Positions 7,778 through 17,518 of a stretch of DNA of 32,203 bases are shown in pieces (position 1 is the stretch's first letter; each line of letters begins with the position of its first letter). A program made the translations under genes and the position numbers. The notes beneath the pieces were generated by a model. It searched no databases. It had not been told where the DNA came from and saw only the letters and a program-made list of their open reading frames with translations. The stretch is from Acetobacter estunensis (GTDB taxonomy: Bacteria > Pseudomonadota > Alphaproteobacteria > Acetobacterales > Acetobacteraceae), in contig NZ_JAHRDV010000021.1 of NCBI RefSeq assembly GCF_019083805.1, forward strand, positions 1-32,203, given 5' to 3'.

Positions 7778-9892
7778 CTATCGCACACCCTGCACAAGCG
7801 CCCGTACGCCCGGAACGATATCGATCAACAGCCCACCAGCCGGCGGCACGCCCGGACCGGGCAATACGTTCCACGAACAGGACGCCAAGGCCTCGGCCTG
7901 TTCGGCCAACAGCCGCTCCGCATCCATCCGCCAGCCCGCATCATTCTCTTCACGCAATGCTCTGAGAGAAACACTCGCCAGTTGTGACAACTGCCGTGAA
8001 ATCGGACGAACATCCATCAAAGCCTGTGAACGCTCCGCCACCGATGCAAAAGCCGCATCGTTGGCCGCCCATTTCACCAGCATCGCTTCCAGTTCCGGGC
8101 GCACCGAGCGCTCTCCACGCGCATAAGCCAACGCCAGCGCATTGAAATGGAGTGCGGCCACATTATCAGGAACCGCAATCGCCACCGGCCATGTCAGCAG
8201 AGCCTCACCCGCAGTCTTGGCCATTCGGTTGATACCATAATTCCGAATAGGGCTTGTTACGTCGAGCAACGTGCGAACCGGCTCCACATCCGCTCCCGCC
8301 AGATCAGCCATCATCGCCGTCCGCTCGTGCTGAGTCCTGAGTCCCAGCCGCTCCAGTTCATTCTCCACCAGAGGAAGACGCCGCTCCATGTCCGTCACAT
8401 CCCGCACGGACGCCGGAGACCACAGCCGCTCGGCAATCGCTACCGCACGCGGCCACAACCGCCCGTCCAGCATGGGTTCGGACACTTCTTCCGTCCATAA
8501 CGGCATTTCCCCACCGAGAACATGACGCTCCTGCTCCGCATCGAGCGCACGCGCCTGCGGGTCCATGGCAAACGCCTCCGCATGCGGAAAATGCTTGCGC
8601 TGCGCCGCCGCCAGTTCCGCTGCCGACATACCCTCGGCCTTCACATCCAACGGATCCACTTCATAAGATTGTCGCGCCGGACGCAGAAGATCGAGATAAT
8701 AGCCAGCCGCGACAATTGTCGGATGTCCTCTCGTCGTAGCCTCGGCCGTCCATTTCGAGGCTCGCCAGACCTCCACGGCCACCGACCGGGGCACCGGTGC
8801 CGTCATCACCTCATCCCACCCAATCATCGTACGGTCCAGAGAGGTAAGCACCTGTCGCACCTGTTCGGTGAAAACCGCCTGTAATGCCGCGGCATCCCGG
8901 TATCCGTGCGTCTGCATCCATGCCGCAATCCGGGGCGATCCGGTCCACTGCGACGCCACCACCTCATCTCCACCCGCATGGAAGTAAGCATCGGGAAAAA
9001 GCGGCACCATCTCGGCAAAAAGCGTTTTCACAAAAGCCAGCGTGCGCGGATTAGTCACGTCCAATGCCGGATTGTTCGGATTGCCTGTCGCTACCGTCTC
9101 CGGCCGCGCCGCCAGCTCGGGATAAGCCTCCAAAATGGCGCGCGCATGCCCCGGCACATCGAACTCCGGCACCACGCGAATACCCCGATCCGCGGCAAAA
9201 GCAACAAGATACCGGATATCAGCCTGTGTGAAATACCGGCCGTGCGACGCCACCTGCTGCAACCGGGGAAAACGACGGCTTTCCACACGAAACGCCGTGC
9301 CGTCGCTCAGATGCAGATGCAGCACATTCAGCTTGGCCAGTTCCATCACGTCCAACTGACGCTCAATGGCTGTCACCGACAGGAAATGCCGCACAGGGTC
9401 GATGACAATACCCCGCCACGCAAAACGCGGTGCATCGTCGAACACAGCCTCAGGAAACTCCAGTCCCCCACCCGAAGATGCGCGAAACTGAAGAACCGTC
9501 GCCAGCCCACGCAGCACACCCGCCGCTCCATCGGCTTCCAACGTCGCGTGCCGTCCTGTCACCTCAAGTCGATAGTGCTCGCGCGCGGCCACTGTCAGCC
9601 ATCCGGCATCCGGCGCATACCGCACCGAGAGCGAACAGACCGCCCCACCTTTTGCAAGAGCGCTGACCCGATGACCAAACCGCGCCGCTGCACGCCGAAG
9701 TAACGGCGTCGGTGCGGTGGCCCATGTCACCTCAACCCGGGCACAGGGCGCTGCCGTCTCCCCCTTCCACGTTACAGAAGAAGGAAACGGCATAAGGGGG
9801 TACCGCCCGGCATCGGCCGCCTCCGCCGCAAATGGGAAGGCAACCCCACTCGCCACCAGCGCCAACAACCCGACGATACAACCCCGCTTCAT
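7778..9892 (-). CDS. Secreted beta-N-acetylhexosaminidase, GH20
   Basis: This 704-residue enzyme should remove terminal N-acetylglucosamine or N-acetylgalactosamine from glycans in the periplasm or outside the cell. It starts with a signal peptide, MKRGCIVGLLALVASGVAF and on to AEA|AD near residue 24. A GH20b-like N-terminal domain follows (residues about 30-150), then the catalytic barrel from FAWRGIVIDPVRHF, LHLHLSDG and VVPEFDVPGHA to HAGGDEV with the catalytic pair Asp309-Glu310. WDEV and GGEMPLWTEEV complete the active site. About 180 C-terminal residues show no domain I recognise. ATG 9892 was chosen because it begins the signal peptide; the frame extends upstream without better signals. 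It lies 10 bases after the small secreted Cys-module gene and ends 2 bases from the convergent polysaccharide gene. Confidence 0.94.
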   Translation of the reverse strand: MKRGCIVGLLALVASGVAFPFAAEAADAGRYPLMPFPSSVTWKGETAAPCARVEVTWATAPTPLLRRAAARFGHRVSALAKGGAVCSLSVRYAPDAGWLTVAAREHYRLEVTGRHATLEADGAAGVLRGLATVLQFRASSGGGLEFPEAVFDDAPRFAWRGIVIDPVRHFLSVTAIERQLDVMELAKLNVLHLHLSDGTAFRVESRRFPRLQQVASHGRYFTQADIRYLVAFAADRGIRVVPEFDVPGHARAILEAYPELAARPETVATGNPNNPALDVTNPRTLAFVKTLFAEMVPLFPDAYFHAGGDEVVASQWTGSPRIAAWMQTHGYRDAAALQAVFTEQVRQVLTSLDRTMIGWDEVMTAPVPRSVAVEVWRASKWTAEATTRGHPTIVAAGYYLDLLRPARQSYEVDPLDVKAEGMSAAELAAAQRKHFPHAEAFAMDPQARALDAEQERHVLGGEMPLWTEEVSEPMLDGRLWPRAVAIAERLWSPASVRDVTDMERRLPLVENELERLGLRTQHERTAMMADLAGADVEPVRTLLDVTSPIRNYGINRMAKTAGEALLTWPVAIAVPDNVAALHFNALALAYARGERSVRPELEAMLVKWAANDAAFASVAERSQALMDVRPISRQLSQLASVSLRALREENDAGWRMDAERLLAEQAEALASCSWNVLPGPGVPPAGGLLIDIVPGVRALVQGVR

Positions 9893-9902
9893 ACGCCTGC
9901 GA

Positions 9903-10109
9903 TCACTTGCACCGCGTGAACTTGCCGCGCTCATCCCGACAACGCGGAGGACGGGGCGGCGAACATTTCGTGAATTTCCCCTTCGCATCGCGGCACGCTG
10001 GCGCCGCGTGGGCCACACCCATCACCGTGAAAGAAGAAGGAACCGCCACGCTGGTACACGCCATCATGGCAAGCCCGAAACAGGCTGACAGAACTCGCGA
10101 ACGCATCAT
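9903..10109 (-). CDS. Small secreted protein with duplicated CRDxxGKFT(K/R)C module
   Basis: This is a 68-residue exported protein. The start ATG 10109 has GAGG about 7 bases upstream; a second ATG follows immediately. Residues 1-35 form a signal peptide ending AHA near 33-35, leaving a mature peptide of about 33 residues. This holds two copies of one module, CRDAKGKFTKC (39-49) and CRDERGKFTRC (57-67), separated by a proline-arginine linker. Four cysteines at fixed spacing suggest two small disulphide loops. It is strongly basic. The gene ends 10 bases before the hexosaminidase start, so they form an operon. I recognise no named family; related short CRD-GKF proteins seem to occur in Acetobacteraceae, but this is from memory. 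The function is unknown; a cell-wall or glycan-binding accessory is possible. Confidence 0.82.
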   Translation of the reverse strand: MMRSRVLSACFGLAMMACTSVAVPSSFTVMGVAHAAPACRDAKGKFTKCSPPRPPRCRDERGKFTRCK

Positions 10110-10197
10110 CTTTCGTCCTCACGACCGCCCGCCACAATCGACGACCGGGCATCTTCACGATGCCTCACCGTCAAGGCCTCCCGCAAGGGAGACACAA
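10110..10197 (-). promoter_or_regulatory. Leader with small hairpins before the secreted-protein operon
   Basis: The 88 bases between the two minus-strand genes contain GGCATC/GATGCC (10148-10153 and 10159-10164) and CTCCC/GGGAG around a 4-base loop (10178-10182 and 10187-10191). Neither has a following T-run on the minus strand, so these are weak terminator candidates or leader structure. The promoter of the downstream operon may lie here if it is not read through from upstream. Confidence 0.3.
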
Positions 10198-11034
10198 TCA
10201 CACGGAACGGCTAACCAGCATCCGCAGACGACTGGAAATTTCATCGGGCAGAGCAAAGAGCCCCTCATGATAATCCCACTCGCCCCGCACCTGTTTGAGG
10301 ATAAGCTCGTCATGCATGTCCCCCATCAGCCCGTTGATGGTGGCGAGATAAAGCGACAACGCATTCAGTTTCACGGACGGACGGACGACACGCAGCGTAT
10401 CCACAAACGCCGTCCGGCGACTGATGATCTTGCGCAAGGCATGAAACTGTCGCCCCGTAATCGGCTTTCCACCCTCCAAAGCCGCCGCCAGCTTTCCAGT
10501 CTCGGCTTTCTGGAACGTCATGAACTCGTCCGGCGTGGTCGGTTGGAAAGCCGCCAGACGATGCCGGATCATGGCAAAAGGCCCTCTCGTGAGAGCCAGT
10601 CGAAGCACAACGGCCAGCCAGACAGTCCGAAGCTGCTGCCCGTTTTTGAAAGCGTCCTGCAAGAACCCCATGAGGCTGGTAATGAAGTGAAGCTGCCGGG
10701 GGTAACGATGGCGGCGATCGAAATTGGAGCAGGCAAAACGCATATGCTTGAAGCGCGCCCGAACCTTCTTGAAAGCAGCGCGTTCCTCTGCATCGGGAGA
10801 CCGCGTGAGCGCAATACGGACGATCAGACGGCGAAAGGCGTTCATATCCACGCCCCGCTCAAGCAACTGCCAACAGAGACGATAGCACGCCTGCAATTCC
10901 TCTTCCGTGCAGCGGGGCGAAACGTCATCCGGACACAAGACAGACAGATCGATCTCGTCGTCCACCATGATGTTGTGGAACAGAGCGGCAAGCTGAGCAT
11001 CGGACGCTCTTGGAACATCAAGCTGAAAGGACAT
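10198..11034 (-). CDS. Conserved-looking protein of unknown function, helical
   Basis: I do not recognise this protein of 278 residues. It is helical, basic and cytosolic by composition, with no signal peptide or membrane segment. Notable stretches are VDDEIDLSVLCPDD near the N-terminus, FKHMRFACSNFDRRHRYPRQL in the middle, and FHALRKIISRRTAFVDTLR followed by INGLMGDMHDELI near the C-terminus. The last pair loosely recalls the second half of a CHAD domain (helix with FHxLRK, then LGxxHDxx), which binds polyphosphate or phosphate-rich partners; this is a weak resemblance only. ATG 11034 was chosen for a GGAG directly upstream, with ATG 11043 as alternative; the frame is open to 11136. It is transcribed divergently from gcd. 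Confidence 0.75.
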   Translation of the reverse strand: MSFQLDVPRASDAQLAALFHNIMVDDEIDLSVLCPDDVSPRCTEEELQACYRLCWQLLERGVDMNAFRRLIVRIALTRSPDAEERAAFKKVRARFKHMRFACSNFDRRHRYPRQLHFITSLMGFLQDAFKNGQQLRTVWLAVVLRLALTRGPFAMIRHRLAAFQPTTPDEFMTFQKAETGKLAAALEGGKPITGRQFHALRKIISRRTAFVDTLRVVRPSVKLNALSLYLATINGLMGDMHDELILKQVRGEWDYHEGLFALPDEISSRLRMLVSRSV

Positions 11035-11393
11035 GCTCTCCATCCGGCTATGCCGTGCAGGGGCCAAAAAGGAAACGCCGGACACGCATCCGACGCGCCG
11101 ACAAAAAGACACGGTTCCATCCCGAAGTCGATACATCCATCACACGAGCTGTATCCCGCACCCGACATGAACGGCAGAAAATTTTCCAAACATCGTCAGA
11201 GTTAACAGAAACAAAAACATCCTCTGAATAATACGAAACAAAATGCAAGACTTCAGGTAAAATTCCATCTCCTCATTGAAACGAACAGAGATTTTACACT
11301 TCACACCCCGCCCAGCGATGCCTCACCATTGACACCGCATGACCAATCCACTTTCTTCCACCCCACATTACTCACATGCAGGTCCATCAATTC
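11035..11393. other. Divergent intergenic region upstream of gcd
   Basis: About 360 bases separate the unknown minus-strand gene from gcd. Short frames on both strands lack ribosome sites and protein-like composition, so no gene is called. The middle part (about 11180-11300) is AT-rich for this genome and is a likely promoter zone. A consensus TTGACA lies at 11329-11334 with a poor -10 (TTTCTT at 11352-11357) after a 17-base spacer, a weak candidate for gcd transcription. Confidence 0.35.
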
Positions 11394-13778
11394 ATGACGA
11401 CAAGAGCGGCTCGCAGGCCCGGTTTCATTCTGACGGCAACAGCACTCGCAACCGGCGCACTTGGGCTGATCCTTGCCGGCGCCGGAACGTGGCTGGCCAC
11501 CCTCGGCGGTTCGCTGTTTTACGCACCCTGCGGCCTCGCACTGCTTGTGGTCGCCGTCCTGCTGTGGAAGCGCAACCCTGCGGCATGGTGGCTCTACGCC
11601 GCTCTTGTCGTCGCCACACTCATCTGGGCCGTTACGGAAGCCGGCTTCGACTTCTGGACGCTCGCACCACGGGGCGACATCATCCTGCCGCTCGGCCTGT
11701 GGCTCCTGCTCCCCTTCGTCACCCGCGATCTCGGGTCCAAAGCATCCCGCGCCCGCGCGCCTCTCGCCGCCAGCATCGTCGCTGGCATCGCTGTGTTCGG
11801 CTATGCTCTGACGCAGGATCCACAGGACCGCGCCGGCTCCCTGACCCAGGCCACCGCTTCCGTCACTCCCGCCGATGCCAACGAAAAGCCTCCTGAGGAC
11901 TGGAGCGCTTACGGCGGCACCCAGTTCGGAGACCGCTACTCCCCACTCGCACAGATCACGCCCGCCAATGTGAAGCAGCTCAAGGTCGCGTGGACCTTCC
12001 GCACCCACGACCTCAAACGCGCCGACGATCCCGTCGAGATCACCGATGAAGTCACCCCCATCAAGATCCACGACACCGTCTATCTCTGCTCGCCTCACCA
12101 GCTTGTCTTCGCGCTCGACGCCGCGACCGGAAAGCAACACTGGGTGTTCGATCCCAAGATCACCTACAACGCCACCTTCCAGCATATGACCTGTCGCGGT
12201 GTGTCGTGGGCCGCAACGCCTCCCATGGACACACCCGCCGCGGATGACTGCGCCGAACGCATCTTCCTGCCCACAAATGATGGCCGCCTCATCGCGCTGA
12301 ACGCCGCGAACGGCCAGCTCTGTACCGGCTTCGGTCGCAATGGCGCGATCGACCTCACCGAGGGCATGCCCATGCGCACGCCCGGCTTCTACGAACCCAC
12401 TTCGCCGCCCGTCGTCACCGACAAGGTCGTCATCATCTCCGGCGCCGTGACCGACAACTACTCCACGCACGAGCCCTCCGGCGTCACCCGCGCCTACGAC
12501 CTCCGCACCGGCCAGCTTGTCTGGGCCTTCGATCCCGGCAATCCCGACCCGAACGAGATGCCCTCCGCCACCCATCACTTCGTGGCCAACTCCCCCAACT
12601 CGTGGATCACTTCGTCCTATGATCGCAAGCTGGGCCTGATCTACATTCCCACCGGCGTCGCCACCCCCGACATCTGGGGCGGTCACCGCACACCGGATCA
12701 GGAGCGCTACGCCTCCGGCATCCTCGCGCTCGATGCCAACACCGGCCGGAAAGTCTGGTTCTATCAGACCGTCCATCACGATCTGTGGGACATGGACATC
12801 CCCGCCCAGCCCAGTCTTGTGGACATTCACCGTCCCGACGGCACCGTCATCCCCGTGCTCTACGCCCCCGCCAAGACCGGCAACATCTTCGTGCTGGACC
12901 GTCGTAACGGACAACTTGTCGTCCCGGCTCCCGAAACGCCCGTGCCACAGGGTGCCGCCCCGGGTGATCACCTCTCTCCCACACAACCTTTCTCGGCCCT
13001 CACCTTCCGTCCCAAGAACAAGCTGACGGACGCGGACATGTGGGGGGCGACCATGCTCGACCAACTGGTCTGCCGCATCATGTTCAAATCGCTGCGCTAT
13101 GAGGGACCGTTCACACCACCTTCCCTACAAGGCACGCTCGTCTTCCCCGGCAATCTCGGCATGTTCGAATGGGGCGGTCTCGCCGTCGATCCCGTGCGAC
13201 AGGTAGCGTTTGCTAACCCCATCGCCATCCCGTTCGTCTCCACGCTCATTCCGCGCGGCCCGAACAATCCTGCCTCGCCTGACGCCGCCGGCCCGTCCGG
13301 CTCGGAGAGCGGCGTGCAGCCACAATACGGCACGCCGTACGGCGTGGACCTGCACGCCTTCCTCTCGCCGCTGGGCATTCCCTGCAAACAGCCCGGCTGG
13401 GGCTATGTCGCGGGCATCGACCTGAAGACCAACCGCATCATGTGGATGCACCGTAATGGCACAACCCGTGACAACTCTCCGTTACCGATCGGCTTCAAGG
13501 TCGGCATTCCCTCCCTCGGCGGCCCCATCGTCACGGCGGGCGGCGTGGCGTTCCTGACCTCCACCGCCGACGCCTATATCCGCGCCTATGACGTCACCAC
13601 CGGTGCGCAACTGTGGCAGGACCGCCTCCCCGCTGGTGGCCAGTCCACACCCATGACGTATGAGGCAAATGGCAAACAATACGTGCTGACCGCCGATGGC
13701 GGCCATGGTTCGTTCGGCACGAAGCTGGGAGACTACATCGTGGCCTACACGCTCGCGGACACGCCGACGGAACATTGA
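11394..13778 (+). CDS. gcd: Membrane-bound PQQ-dependent glucose dehydrogenase
   Basis: This 794-residue quinoprotein oxidises glucose to gluconolactone in the periplasm and feeds electrons to ubiquinone (EC 1.1.5.2). The first 140 residues contain five hydrophobic segments that anchor the enzyme. The rest is the periplasmic eight-bladed propeller: WSAYGGTQFGDRYSPL opens the first blade, then TCRGVSW, YEPTSPPVV, NSPNSWI, TVHHDLWDMDIPAQPSLVD, YAPAKTGNIFVLDRR, GAAPGDHLSPTQPFS and FEWGGLAVDP. By family knowledge, Asp466 in the HHDLWDMD stretch and Lys494 in PAKTGN correspond to the catalytic Asp466 and Lys493 of the E. coli enzyme. PQQ and metal ligands appear intact. ATG 11394 was preferred for an AGG 11 bases upstream; ATG 11376 in frame adds six residues. 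No pqq synthesis gene is present in the window. Confidence 0.97.
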   Translation: MTTRAARRPGFILTATALATGALGLILAGAGTWLATLGGSLFYAPCGLALLVVAVLLWKRNPAAWWLYAALVVATLIWAVTEAGFDFWTLAPRGDIILPLGLWLLLPFVTRDLGSKASRARAPLAASIVAGIAVFGYALTQDPQDRAGSLTQATASVTPADANEKPPEDWSAYGGTQFGDRYSPLAQITPANVKQLKVAWTFRTHDLKRADDPVEITDEVTPIKIHDTVYLCSPHQLVFALDAATGKQHWVFDPKITYNATFQHMTCRGVSWAATPPMDTPAADDCAERIFLPTNDGRLIALNAANGQLCTGFGRNGAIDLTEGMPMRTPGFYEPTSPPVVTDKVVIISGAVTDNYSTHEPSGVTRAYDLRTGQLVWAFDPGNPDPNEMPSATHHFVANSPNSWITSSYDRKLGLIYIPTGVATPDIWGGHRTPDQERYASGILALDANTGRKVWFYQTVHHDLWDMDIPAQPSLVDIHRPDGTVIPVLYAPAKTGNIFVLDRRNGQLVVPAPETPVPQGAAPGDHLSPTQPFSALTFRPKNKLTDADMWGATMLDQLVCRIMFKSLRYEGPFTPPSLQGTLVFPGNLGMFEWGGLAVDPVRQVAFANPIAIPFVSTLIPRGPNNPASPDAAGPSGSESGVQPQYGTPYGVDLHAFLSPLGIPCKQPGWGYVAGIDLKTNRIMWMHRNGTTRDNSPLPIGFKVGIPSLGGPIVTAGGVAFLTSTADAYIRAYDVTTGAQLWQDRLPAGGQSTPMTYEANGKQYVLTADGGHGSFGTKLGDYIVAYTLADTPTEH

Positions 13779-13802
13779 CACCCGGTGGCGCGTTGCAGGT
13801 GA

Positions 13803-13841
13803 GACAGACACGGAGAACCATTCCCTTCTCCTTGTTCTGTC
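13803..13841. terminator. Imperfect hairpin downstream of gcd
   Basis: GACAGA (13803-13808) pairs with TCTGTC (13836-13841), and GGAGAA (13812-13817) pairs with TTCTCC (13826-13831) around an 8-base loop. It begins 24 bases after the gcd stop. There is no T-run after it, so it may act as a weak terminator or an mRNA 3' end stabiliser. Confidence 0.35.
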
Positions 13842-13861
13842 CCACCGCCGCCCGGTAAATC

Positions 13862-13889
13862 TCAAATTAGAGATTCATCTCTAATTTGA
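13862..13889. promoter_or_regulatory. Perfect 28-nt AT-rich palindrome upstream of HWE kinase (probable operator)
   Basis: TCAAATTAGAGAT (13862-13874) is repeated perfectly inverted at 13877-13889 with a 2-base centre. It is strikingly AT-rich in a GC-rich setting and ends 27 bases before the GTG of the sensor kinase. No T-run follows, so an intrinsic terminator is unlikely. The size and symmetry suit a dimeric winged-helix regulator of the MarR type, which is inference. No MarR-like gene lies in the window. Confidence 0.6.
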
Positions 13890-13916
13890 TGGGTCAGCAG
13901 CGCGAGGAGGTCGAAC

Positions 13917-15371
13917 GTGTCCCATTTCTCTGCCACTCAGGAGACAGTGCGCGCCACAAACGGCCTTCCTCACGCACACGCCACACCCTTGGCCGGACTG
14001 TCCACCTTCACCCTCGACCTGATGCCCGACCTCATCTGCGTCACCAGCGCGGACGGTCACGCTCACTGGAGCAATAGGGCATGGCGCACCGCGCGCCACC
14101 TCGGCCTGTCGGAGAATGCTGAATGGCTCCGCAGCGTAGCACCGGAAGACCGGCTTCACGTCCTGCGCACGCTGAAAAAAGCCCACGCCACCCGTCAGTC
14201 CACCGAAACCGATCTGCGCCTGCGCGCACCGGGACAGTCACCGCGCTGGTTCCTCCTGCGCATTGTCCCCGACCACGATGAACAGGGCGACATCCAGTTC
14301 TGGCTCAATATCCTGACCGACATCCACACCCGCAAACAGCGGGAAATCGGGCACGAGAAACGCGTCGCACTGATCTCTCACATGCTCGATGCCAGTCCGG
14401 ACTGCATCAAGGTCATCGACGCACAGGGCGCCCTCGTCCACATGAACCGCGCGGGATGCGAAGCGCTCAACGTCGATCCCGACAGCGGCTTCGGCATGAA
14501 ATGGCTGCCGCTCCTCCCACCCGAGGTTCACCCCGATGGGCAGGAAGCCCTGGACACTGCAGCACAAGGTGAAAACGTCCGCTTCCCCGGCGAAAGCCGC
14601 GTGCCGGGCGAACAACCACGCTACTGGGACAACATGCTTACCCCCATCACGTCGGCCGATGGCAGTGTGCGCTCCATCCTCTGCGTCTCACGCGACGTAA
14701 CACTGGCCCACGAAAATCGTCGCCAGATCGACATTCTCCTGCACGAACTCAATCACCGCTCACGCAACCTCCTGACTGTGATTCAGGCGCTCATCCGCCG
14801 CTCCGTCCCCAACCCGGACGAGCCGTTCGTGGAAACCCTCACACGGCGCGTCTGCTCCATTTCCCGCAGTCAGGACATCCTGCTTCAGGGCGCATGGATA
14901 GGCGCCTCCATCTCCGACCTGCTGATGACCCAGACCGCCGTCTCGGGCGACAGTGCCGGTCATCAGACCGTCTTTCGGGGAGATCCCACCCTTCGCCTCC
15001 TGCCCGATGCCGCCGAACGTCTGGGCCTCGCCATCCACGAACTGACCACCAACGCCATCAAATACGGTGCCCTCTCCACCCTCAGCGGAACCGTCACCAT
15101 CGAATGGGGCATTACAGACACGTCCGACAAAGAAACTTTCTTCCTGCGCTGGACCGAAACCGGAGGCCCCAGCGTCATACCCCCCGCACGCCGCGGCTTC
15201 GGTTCGATCGTCATCGAACATAATCCCCGCACTCTGCGCGGCGGAAAGGTCCACTACGATCTGAAAAAAGACGGCGTCATGTGGGAATTTCAGGCTCCAG
15301 CCACCTCCGTCCTACGGCTGAAAAGCGATGAAAAATCCACCTGCCTTTCTCCCGCAGACGTGAAGGCGTAA
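13917..15371 (+). CDS. HWE-family PAS sensor histidine kinase
   Basis: This 484-residue cytosolic sensor kinase has no membrane segment. A first PAS-like domain covers residues about 28-138 (LDLMPDLICVTSADGHAHWSN), a second about 150-262 (MLDASPDCIKVIDAQGALVHMN). The kinase core is of the HWE type: the phosphoacceptor is His276 in LLHELNHRSRNLL, the N box is IHELTTNAIKYGAL with Asn379, and the diagnostic WxE is Trp412-Thr-Glu414 in RWTETGGP, followed by GFGSIVIEH. Family members usually read light, redox or stress signals and feed general stress or other partner regulators. GTG 13917 is well supported by GAGGAGG six bases upstream. No response regulator gene is adjacent, so the partner lies elsewhere. 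A perfect palindrome just upstream suggests control by a repressor. Confidence 0.92.
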   Translation: MSHFSATQETVRATNGLPHAHATPLAGLSTFTLDLMPDLICVTSADGHAHWSNRAWRTARHLGLSENAEWLRSVAPEDRLHVLRTLKKAHATRQSTETDLRLRAPGQSPRWFLLRIVPDHDEQGDIQFWLNILTDIHTRKQREIGHEKRVALISHMLDASPDCIKVIDAQGALVHMNRAGCEALNVDPDSGFGMKWLPLLPPEVHPDGQEALDTAAQGENVRFPGESRVPGEQPRYWDNMLTPITSADGSVRSILCVSRDVTLAHENRRQIDILLHELNHRSRNLLTVIQALIRRSVPNPDEPFVETLTRRVCSISRSQDILLQGAWIGASISDLLMTQTAVSGDSAGHQTVFRGDPTLRLLPDAAERLGLAIHELTTNAIKYGALSTLSGTVTIEWGITDTSDKETFFLRWTETGGPSVIPPARRGFGSIVIEHNPRTLRGGKVHYDLKKDGVMWEFQAPATSVLRLKSDEKSTCLSPADVKA

Positions 15372-15430
15372 CCGTCCTTTTCTCCTGCCTACCCAACTCT
15401 GCTCTGAGTGCAGAAATGTGTTAGCCATAA

Positions 15431-17059
<1,629 letters not shown>

Positions 17060-17518
17060 AGATTGACCGCACAGGCGGATTTTATTTCCCATGCGAACAA
17101 AATTCTTGCGTGGGAAATGAAATTCCCCCTCTGAGCGTCGCACATATTTTTCACCACCAGCGGCATTGCGAAAGAGACGGCGATAGAAACGGTCGCCCAT
17201 CACGGTGCACACAGCCTGTGAAGCAGCATGTCCACAGCCTCCTCGAAACGATGCCGCGTCGCTGTTCAGCCAAAAAACCTTTCCAGCGCAACCCTCCATT
17301 TCAGAACGGGAAATGCTACGCAGTCTCCTCGCTCGGTACCAATGGACCTGTCCGAAGGCGTTCCCTTGTCTGGCAGACGCATGGCGGGACTAATGCGCCA
17401 ATCCCCATCACGACGTTCCACCAAAAAGCAATTCCCGCCGTGTCGGCGTGAGACCGGGGAAGTGAAAACGCGCCGTTAAGAGATGGCGCATATCCTCGCT
17501 TGAGCTACAACACCTCTC
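17060..17518. other. Gene-free 459-base stretch
   Basis: No gene is called here. An inverted pair ATTTCCCA (17084-17091) and TGGGAAAT (17111-17118) lies 24 bases after the aspD stop; without a T-run it is only a weak terminator candidate. On the minus strand, about 17200-17380, two short frames (an ERFFG-ending piece, then RFEEAVDMLLHRL) look faintly coding but are broken by stops, so this may be decayed coding sequence. The promoter of rlmJ should lie near the right end. Confidence 0.4.

Noticed and set aside
11301..13064. Minus-strand frame of 587 codons opposite gcd
   Set aside because: Antisense shadow of a well-recognised quinoprotein gene; Gly/Asp/Val-rich sequence with no domain.
13862..13889. 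Palindrome as an intrinsic terminator of gcd
   Set aside because: It is AT-rich, has a 2-base centre and no T-run, and lies 84 bases after gcd but 27 before the next start, which suits an operator better.
17084..17118. Terminator after the aspartate decarboxylase gene
   Set aside because: The 8-bp stem is AT-rich with a 19-base loop and no T-run, too weak for an intrinsic terminator call.
17200..17380. Insertion sequence remnant (ERFFG followed by TATRHRF on the minus strand)
   Set aside because: The string faintly recalls IS5-type transposase ends, but spacing is wrong, a stop lies between and no terminal inverted repeats were found.
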